Shown piece after piece: positions 1 to 4,790 of a DNA stretch of 8,436 nucleotides. Both the position numbers and the translations under genes were made by a program. Where the stretch lies: NCBI GenBank assembly GCA_003518245.1, contig DOZA01000183.1, positions 1 through 8,436 on the forward strand, in the 5' to 3' direction. The notes beneath the pieces are model-generated. The model worked only from the letters and a program-made list of their open reading frames with translations. It had not been told where the DNA came from and ran no database searches. The first letter of the stretch is position 1. Each line of letters opens with the position of its first letter. This DNA is from Bacteroidales bacterium (GTDB taxonomy: Bacteria > Bacteroidota > Bacteroidia > Bacteroidales > VadinHA17).

Positions 1-1
1 T

Positions 2-112
2 GATAAGGTAATCATTAAAATTGATAAAACGGAAGAATTGGGCTCGGTCAAACTTGGCCACCCCTGGTTCTTCGAGAGTGATGACACTAATAATACATGG
101 AAAAAGAAGTGA
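2..112 (+). CDS. 3' end of an unidentified gene
   Basis: Only the last 36 codons and the TGA stop are inside the window, read in the frame beginning at base 2. The peptide is hydrophilic and Lys/Asp-rich, contains the segment LGHPWFFESDDTN, and ends in three lysines. No motif identifies a family. It points toward the rdhBA genes (convergent), separated from rdhB by 148 bp of repeat-bearing DNA. Codon use and the continuous open frame fit a real coding tail, but the product cannot be named from this fragment. Confidence 0.5.
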   Translation, partial: DKVIIKIDKTEELGSVKLGHPWFFESDDTNNTWKKK

Positions 113-131
113 TTAGTGTTTGACTCACCCT

Positions 132-216
132 GCTGGCGCGGATCTCCTTCTGTCGCTGGCGCGGATCTCCCTCTGTCGCTGGCGCGGATCTCCCTCTGTC
201 GCTGGCGCGGATCTCC
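132..216. repeat. 23-bp tandem repeat, about 3.7 copies
   Basis: Three full 23-bp units (132-154, 155-177, 178-200) are followed by a 16-bp partial unit (201-216). Each unit begins GCTGGCGCGGATCTCC and is followed by a 7-bp linker, TTCTGTC in the first and CTCTGTC in the next two. The copies are otherwise identical. The array is much more GC-rich than the flanking genes and lies between two convergent genes. It is intergenic: open frames through it are simply the repeat read as codons. Confidence 0.9.
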
Positions 217-227
217 AGATCCGTGCC
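204..227. repeat. REP-like palindrome closing the tandem array
   Basis: The last repeat copy runs into its own inverted complement: GGCGCGGATCT (204-214), a CC centre (215-216), then AGATCCGTGCC (217-227). All 11 positions can pair, with one G:T wobble at 207/224; the two innermost bases would be unpaired in a real hairpin. The shape, head repeats plus one palindrome, resembles REP-type extragenic elements mobilised by IS200-like (RAYT) transposases. It could also stop transcription from either side, although it lacks a clear T-run. Confidence 0.6.
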
Positions 228-260
228 GCAGTATTTCACCGGGCACAAAGCAAAGAAAGC

Positions 261-563
261 TTACTCTTCCTGTGAATTCTCCCTTCCTGCCAGCAGTATC
301 CTTACCAACCCGGCACCAAGAATCACTATTATGACTGCTGATGAACCCAGGAGCTTCCATCCGGCAACAGGCTCTCCTTCTCCTATAAATGTAAAGGCAG
401 CCAGTACAAGGAACAAAAGCATCAAGTACCATATTGCTGACAGCAGCCATTTCCACCATGTCATCCTGAGCTTGAAATGTCTGAACCACTCTATCATGCC
501 TATTATTACAGGAACAGTAAGTAATCCTACCACAAAAGCTAATATTACAAGGTCGGTTATCAT
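261..563 (-). CDS. rdhB: Reductive dehalogenase membrane anchor RdhB
   Basis: A 100-aa, very hydrophobic protein with three predicted membrane helices at about residues 4-25, 38-59 and 71-91. A short loop between helices 2 and 3 carries GEGEP (61-65; Glu62 and Glu64). That E-x-E-x-x-A pattern before the third helix is also found, as I recall it, in PceB. Small three-helix proteins directly downstream of rdhA are the membrane anchors that hold RdhA at the outer face of the inner membrane. The ATG at 563-561 is chosen over an in-frame ATG at 605 because it lies one base after the rdhA stop and has AGGAG nine bases upstream; the longer start would overlap rdhA by 41 bp. Almost certainly cotranscribed and translationally coupled with rdhA. 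The name rests mainly on position, size, topology and the loop motif, since this family is poorly conserved. Confidence 0.8.
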   Translation of the reverse strand: MITDLVILAFVVGLLTVPVIIGMIEWFRHFKLRMTWWKWLLSAIWYLMLLFLVLAAFTFIGEGEPVAGWKLLGSSAVIIVILGAGLVRILLAGRENSQEE

Positions 564-564
564 C

Positions 565-2178
565 TTATTTATCTCCTGCTTTAGGTTCAATAACATCAAT
601 ATCAAGGTACTTCCTTACCTGCAACCAGTCGGGTGCTTCCCTGAAGTTGGCAAAATGCCCGTCCGGTGGTGGTAAAAATTCATGGGCCTCAGGTGCCTCG
701 AAAAGCTTCTTCTGCATGGCTGTCAGCCCCCTCGTTGTCAGCCCCGTAGGGTCTGCCTTATCAATATTTCTGGTCAGTCTGTGCACCCAGTTATTCTTCC
801 TGCTGTAAGGACAGGCTATCAGGCATAGCCTGCAACCCAGACCCCCCATGCTCTGCATCCAGAAATTATAACATGAAGTCCTGTTTATTTCCCAGTGCCG
901 GTATCCCCTGGTATTCATGCCTTCATTATTCTTAGCAAAGCTTATTGATCCCGAGGGACATATCTCCGCACATATCTTACAGCGTTCACAGAATTCTTTT
1001 ACTCCAAACTCAATAGGCTGGTCTATCTCCATTGGCAGGCTTGTGGTAACAAAGGCAGCCCTGAAATTTGAGCCTGTTTCAGGTGTGATAACTATTCCAT
1101 GCCTGCCCTGTTCACCAAGACCAGCCTTTACCAGGTACGGAACAGCTATCAGGTCATACCCGTCCATGGGTGAATGTCTCCTGGCCGGATAGCCCAGTGA
1201 TTTAATAAATGTCTCAAGCCTGCGGGCAGCAATAGATATACGTGAATAGGCATCAAAACTGGTGCCGCAGCTGGGGTTTGAATTTACCTGTTCCCACTGG
1301 TGCGGCACACCAAAGGCAATAACATATTTCCAGTGTTTCGGTACTTCATATGAGCCTCTCTCACTTGAACCCCGGAGACCATAATTATAACACCATTCAG
1401 GCTCAATAGTGGTTATCCCCACCATTGAGGCCCCAAAATGGTGTGTTACCTTTTTAATTAGCTCGGCTGCATGAGTCTTGCTCTTAAAGGGCACCGGTTT
1501 ACCTATCCTTCGTCTGCGCCCTATCTTAAAATCTGACTCCTCAGGAGGCTCCGTAATCCTCTCCCCTGTTTCCCATGAGTCAGACCAGGCATTAATCAAT
1601 GTATAATAGTCACCATATTTTGCCTCGTCCTCCCGTCTCTTAGGCATTATTTCCTCTATGCGGTATCTGTCAAGCTCATAATGGTCCGGATTATCCCGGT
1701 AATAAGTAAGCATAGGCTCAGAGAATGCTTCAGGGGGTGGAAAGTTCATCCTTTTATTATCCGGCTGTATGGCTCCAGTTGTTTCAGGAGATGTTTCTTT
1801 TTCAGGTAATGAAGGTTTGCTGCCAAGGCCATCCTTCCTCTCATCTCCAGCATTAACCGATCCAAGCATCCTCCTGTATTGCATCATATCCCTCATTATA
1901 AGACTCTGTCTGCCAAAAGGGGATTCCCACATTTCAGGGCGCCGCTGACTGCCAACCTTTTTTATTGGCATTTCCCGGGCAACAAGTCTTGCACGGTTAA
2001 CAAACTGTGTATTATCACCAAGATGCTGCCAGCCGGTAAGAGAAGAAGGGTCTTTACCTGCTGCCAGCCCAGCACCGGCAACAGCACCTACCTGTAATCC
2101 GGCAGCAACAGCTCCTCCTATTTTGAGGAATTCACGCCGGCTTACTCCATTGTCTTTATTGGAGTTCTTTTGACTCAT
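565..2178 (-). CDS. rdhA: Reductive dehalogenase catalytic subunit RdhA (Tat-exported)
   Basis: A 537-aa protein with the full RdhA layout. Residues 13-19 (SRREFLK) form a twin-arginine motif followed by a hydrophobic Ala/Gly stretch to about 41, so the folded enzyme should be exported. An N-terminal region (about 45-230) includes a charged, Pro-rich linker at 111-150. The corrinoid-binding core follows, with the hallmark GLGEQGRHGIVITPE (353-367). Two 4Fe-4S motifs follow: Cys397/400/403/407 (C-x2-C-x2-C-x3-CP) and Cys436/449/452/456 (C-x12-C-x2-C-x3-CP), the latter starting CYNFW as in PceA-type enzymes. Known members reductively remove halogens using a corrinoid and two Fe-S clusters as a terminal respiratory step. 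The related QueG lacks the Tat signal and long N-terminus. Its anchor gene rdhB follows after one base. Oddity: residues 292-296 read PHQWE where PceA, from memory, has EDYE, so the true substrate is uncertain. The gene appears intact; family assignment is firm, substrate unknown. Confidence 0.93.
   Translation of the reverse strand: MSQKNSNKDNGVSRREFLKIGGAVAAGLQVGAVAGAGLAAGKDPSSLTGWQHLGDNTQFVNRARLVAREMPIKKVGSQRRPEMWESPFGRQSLIMRDMMQYRRMLGSVNAGDERKDGLGSKPSLPEKETSPETTGAIQPDNKRMNFPPPEAFSEPMLTYYRDNPDHYELDRYRIEEIMPKRREDEAKYGDYYTLINAWSDSWETGERITEPPEESDFKIGRRRRIGKPVPFKSKTHAAELIKKVTHHFGASMVGITTIEPEWCYNYGLRGSSERGSYEVPKHWKYVIAFGVPHQWEQVNSNPSCGTSFDAYSRISIAARRLETFIKSLGYPARRHSPMDGYDLIAVPYLVKAGLGEQGRHGIVITPETGSNFRAAFVTTSLPMEIDQPIEFGVKEFCERCKICAEICPSGSISFAKNNEGMNTRGYRHWEINRTSCYNFWMQSMGGLGCRLCLIACPYSRKNNWVHRLTRNIDKADPTGLTTRGLTAMQKKLFEAPEAHEFLPPPDGHFANFREAPDWLQVRKYLDIDVIEPKAGDK
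573..577 (-). promoter_or_regulatory. Ribosome binding site fixing the rdhB start
   Basis: On the minus strand AGGAG lies inside the last codons of rdhA, nine bases before the ATG at 563. It is the only clear Shine-Dalgarno sequence in the window and supports the 100-aa start over the upstream in-frame ATG. Because it is within the rdhA coding end, it could partly be coincidence. Confidence 0.5.
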
Positions 2179-2211
2179 GATAATTTGTATTGATTATGCT
2201 TATAATTTATC

Positions 2212-2231
2212 TTTATTCCCTAATTAATAAA
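2212..2231. promoter_or_regulatory. Inverted repeat upstream of rdhA, possible operator
   Basis: TTTATT (2212-2217) and AATAAA (2226-2231) form a perfect inverted repeat with an 8-bp spacer, 34-53 bases before the rdhA start. CRP/FNR-family regulators such as CprK control rdh genes through AT-rich palindromes in other organisms, but the spacing here does not match their usual sites. In such AT-rich DNA this could be chance. Confidence 0.15.
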
Positions 2232-2251
2232 TATAGTTCACTAATTTAAAC

Positions 2252-2267
2252 ATTACTGACCGGTAAT
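2252..2267. promoter_or_regulatory. Second inverted repeat in the rdhA upstream region
   Basis: ATTAC (2252-2256) and GTAAT (2263-2267) flank a 6-bp spacer, and the self-complementary ACCGGT overlaps the right half (2259-2264). A second CACCGG lies at 2274-2279. It is in the 146-bp gap between the rdhA start and the peptidase remnant, which holds no gene. It might be a regulator site for either; no recognisable -7 element was found here. Confidence 0.15.
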
Positions 2268-2324
2268 TATCTTTCACCGGGGTGTTTTATAATAGATTAT
2301 TGTTGAACCATTCAATATTAAACC

Positions 2325-3350
2325 ATGAAAAGAATATGAGATTGCAGCTCAATATGTTGCATCACAGTTTGCTGCTGCCGGGCTTAAACCGGCCATTGAA
2401 GATCCGGAGGGACACATGAGCTATTTCCAGGGAGTTCCTTTTGCCAAAACAAGCTACAGCGATAATTTAAAATGGAAAATATTAAAAGAAGGAACTGAGA
2501 TAATAAAAGATCAGGTTCAATCCCCTCAATATACTATGTTAAACCATCTTTCATCGAAACACTGATGGAGGGTAAACCTTCAAACCCAATGAAAGACCCG
2601 GCGAACATACTTGAGAATTATAAACCACAGGCTCTTGATAATGTATACCTCTATAGCAAGATTGATATATTAAAAGAAGAAATTATCCTGACAAAAAATG
2701 TTGTGGGTGTTGTTGAAGGGACAGACCCTGTGCTTCGTGATGAATACATCGTAGTCGGGGCTCATCTCGATCATGTCAAGCCGGTGAAAGGCAAGGTATG
2801 TAATGGGGCCGACGATAATGCAAGCGGTTCGTCGGGTGTTATAGAAATAGCTGAAGCCCTTGCCATGAACCCATGCAAACGGTCAGTTATCTTTATCACA
2901 TACACAGCTGAAGAAATGGGTCTTTATGGTTCACGCTACTTTGTCGGCAGCAATGCCTTCCCCCTTGAACAGATCAAATTCAACCTTAACATGGATATGA
3001 TAGGGCGCAGCGATCCCGATCATGAGCAAGACAGGGCTCATTATGTTGTTACCAATAAGAAATATGTTGATAAGCTTGAAGAATTTATCTCTGAGCTTAA
3101 CGACGGAATAACCGACTTCCCCCTGATCTTTGATAATGATGAACACTCACCGGGGGGTAGCGATCATCAGAGCTATATTAGCCAGGGCATACCTGCCTTT
3201 TTCTTCTTTTCAGGTTTGCACAAGGACCTTCATCAGCCCGGCGATGACCCGGAAAAAATCGATTATCCCAAGGCTGAAAGCATCTGCAGGCTGGGATACC
3301 TCATTACCACAAAGCTGGCCAATATGGAAACAGTACCAACATTTGAATAA
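2325..3350 (+). pseudogene. Decayed M28 zinc aminopeptidase
   Basis: The remnant begins with ATGAAAAGAATA (2325), a typical secreted-protein start, but meets TGA after four codons. Another frame (2329-2562) then encodes a recognisable M28 N-terminal segment, KEYEIAAQYVASQFAAAG through FQGVPFAKTSYS to KILKEGTEIIKD. A third frame, open from about 2501, resumes at IPSIYYVKPSFIETL and continues to the stop at 3348. The C-terminal catalytic domain is complete. Counting from the ATG at 2565, metal ligands and catalytic residues are His67 (GAHLDH), Asp83 (GADDNASG), Glu116/Glu117 (TAEE), Asp144 (NMDMIGR) and His223 (LHQPGDD). Family members are usually about 450-550 aa, with signal peptide and PA domain; here the signal peptide, about 50 following residues and most of the PA region are gone. 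I infer two deletions, near 2334 and near 2505. The stop of the middle frame overlaps the ATG at 2565 (TGATG), so the 261-aa domain might be translated, but it would lack an export signal. Confidence 0.8.
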
Positions 3351-3360
3351 TGATTATAAC

Positions 3361-3404
3361 GTTTGAGTGTTTGATCCCGGTTAAAGTATATCAACCATTC
3401 AAAC
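3361..3404. terminator. Hairpin between convergent genes, candidate bidirectional terminator
   Basis: GTTTGAGTGTTTGAT (3361-3375) pairs with ATCAACCATTCAAAC (3390-3404): 13 Watson-Crick pairs, one G:T wobble and one T/C mismatch, with a 14-base loop. It lies between the peptidase stop (3350) and the rdhC stop (3423), where a shared terminator is expected. The stem is AT-rich and there is no strong U-run on either side, so termination is plausible rather than certain. Confidence 0.4.
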
Positions 3405-3412
3405 CATTCAAA
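3395..3412. repeat. Two tandem copies of a 9-bp unit
   Basis: CCATTCAAA occurs at 3395-3403 and again at 3404-3412, with a further C after the second copy. The first copy forms part of the right arm of the hairpin, so the arm could pair in two registers. The 10-mer AACCATTCAA within it also occurs at 2306-2315, before the peptidase remnant. Confidence 0.7.
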
Positions 3413-3422
3413 CCTGCAATAA

Positions 3423-4628
3423 TTAACTGCGTATTTTGTCTGCCAGATACAATACACCTTTCCTTATCTCTGTAATAAGATCATTGAGTGCATTTATGGG
3501 GCAGAGGATGTTACAGTACGGTCGTTTAATAAACAATGATGCTATCAGGAATATGGCCAGCAGGAAAAACAGGATTATTGTTGCGGTAAGATTAAAAAAT
3601 GCACCGAACAGCTCATAATTAAATTTTGATGGTGTTCTGTATAGGAAAGCCATCACTATAGCTACCCAGACTAATACTCTTTGCAATAACCGGAACCAGT
3701 ATCTGGCCTTCAATGATATTCTGACTTTACCTCCCCCTATAAAGGCCAGTCCTTCCTGCACGGCAAGGAAGGGACATATCCAGTTACAATACCATCGTTT
3801 ATCATTAACCAGGGTAATACCAAATACGCTGAATATAAGCATATACCAGTACAGGTTTGTATGCCAGTCAGGCCAGTAACCCAGGAGTAACATGTTTATC
3901 TTTCCCAGCGACAGGGGTATACTGAACCACAGCCCCAGGATAACCAGTCCTGCCAGAAGTATTATCCACCTCAGAACTTTCTTTAATCCTTCTTTTCTTT
4001 TCAGTGCAAAAAGCACCATTAGATATAATATTATGAGGCTTATCTCCGGTATACCGAATTTAACTGAGGGCTTTGTCTCTTCATAAACTGATTCTCCCAG
4101 CTGTGATGATGCGACCACCGAGACCGCTCTTGTCACTGCCTCTTTAATACCGCTGCAAGTGTATGTTGCTCCTGTAATAACATCCGGACTATTATCTTCA
4201 ACTGCAAGATCAGCATATCTCATCCCTTTAAAAGCCAATATAAATCCAGACCTGGTAACTTTATTGAAATATGATGGTGTTTCCCTGTTTAAGATAATAT
4301 CCAGGTCAATTAATTTACCGGTTGTATCAACCAGCACTGCAACTTTTAAAGGTCCGCTGAAACCCTTTCCTTCCTGGCTGCTCACATATGCTATTGTTGT
4401 AAAGGTTACCGGCATGTAACAACGATAAATATTATTCTCAAGCTCTTCATAAATGCAACTATCGGGCAGCAGACCGGGCAAATATTTTACCCTCTCCCTG
4501 CTTTCCCCCCTCAAACCTATTATTGCTGAAATAATTATCGTTACCAGGGCAACAATTAACATTATCCTGTCAATAATCACTCTTCTCTGGTAAAATCTTT
4601 TTGCCTTTTTTATCTTGGTAGTTCCCAT
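3423..4628 (-). CDS. rdhC: RdhC/NosR-like membrane flavoprotein
   Basis: A 401-aa membrane protein in the order expected for RdhC (PceC) and related to NosR/NirI. An N-terminal helix (about 21-40) is followed by an extracytoplasmic FMN-binding domain (about 70-175) with the TGAT motif at 152-155; Thr155 is the expected covalent FMN attachment residue. Five more helices follow at about 194-210, 220-240, 258-275, 315-331 and 345-367. Two CxxxCP motifs, Cys281/Cys285 (CNWICP) and Cys372/Cys376 (CNILCP), match the conserved cysteine pairs of the family. PceC carries covalent FMN facing outward and is proposed to pass electrons from quinol to RdhA or to assist its maturation. NosR proper is far longer and carries further ferredoxin motifs, so with rdhAB nearby RdhC is the better call. 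It reads in the same direction as rdhAB but is separated from them by the peptidase remnant, so it needs its own promoter, which I could not identify confidently. Confidence 0.82.
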   Translation of the reverse strand: MGTTKIKKAKRFYQRRVIIDRIMLIVALVTIIISAIIGLRGESRERVKYLPGLLPDSCIYEELENNIYRCYMPVTFTTIAYVSSQEGKGFSGPLKVAVLVDTTGKLIDLDIILNRETPSYFNKVTRSGFILAFKGMRYADLAVEDNSPDVITGATYTCSGIKEAVTRAVSVVASSQLGESVYEETKPSVKFGIPEISLIILYLMVLFALKRKEGLKKVLRWIILLAGLVILGLWFSIPLSLGKINMLLLGYWPDWHTNLYWYMLIFSVFGITLVNDKRWYCNWICPFLAVQEGLAFIGGGKVRISLKARYWFRLLQRVLVWVAIVMAFLYRTPSKFNYELFGAFFNLTATIILFFLLAIFLIASLFIKRPYCNILCPINALNDLITEIRKGVLYLADKIRS

Positions 4629-4740
4629 AAAAACGTCAAAAGATACACAGAATATTCAAATCCTGAATTACAATCTATATATAAAAATATAAGCCTTCCC
4701 CCTATGACTCTCTTAAATAATGGAGAAATTTAAAATAGAA

Positions 4741-4748
4741 TATCTTTG
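4741..4748 (+). promoter_or_regulatory. Bacteroidota-type -7 element for the hydrolase operon
   Basis: TATCTTTG matches the TAnnTTTG -7 consensus of the Bacteroidota primary sigma factor and lies 42 bases before the GH31 start, which gives a leader of roughly 35 bases. A good -33 TTTG/TTG is not evident 19-21 bases upstream. The 162-bp divergent gap to rdhC (4629-4790) contains no gene. Confidence 0.45.
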
Positions 4749-4790
4749 TAATAATACCACGTTTAAAAACCTAAGATAATTCCAGCAGTA

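Noticed and set aside
132..216. CRISPR array
   Set aside because: The units are 23 bp with nearly identical 7-bp linkers, so there are no unique spacers, and no cas gene is present.
564..605. Longer rdhB start at the ATG at 605
   Set aside because: It would overlap rdhA by 41 bp and add a segment before the first helix that anchors do not need; the ATG at 563 has a ribosome binding site and follows the rdhA stop directly.
116..675. Plus-strand open frames across the repeats and opposite rdhB
   Set aside because: One is the tandem repeat read as codons and the other lies antisense to rdhB; neither resembles a known protein.
565..2178. Epoxyqueuosine reductase (QueG) for the RdhA gene
   Set aside because: QueG shares the GLGE-G-R-G and Fe-S motifs but is a shorter cytoplasmic protein without a Tat signal, a long N-terminal region or a following membrane anchor gene.
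2565..3350. Intact stand-alone 261-aa M28 peptidase gene
   Set aside because: Recognisable M28 N-terminal sequence lies just upstream in another frame, and the export signal expected for the family is missing, so a decayed longer gene explains it better.
4637..4645. TATCTTTTG on the minus strand as an rdhC -7 element
   Set aside because: It has one base too many for TAnnTTTG, no properly spaced -33 element, and lies only 8 bases from the rdhC start.
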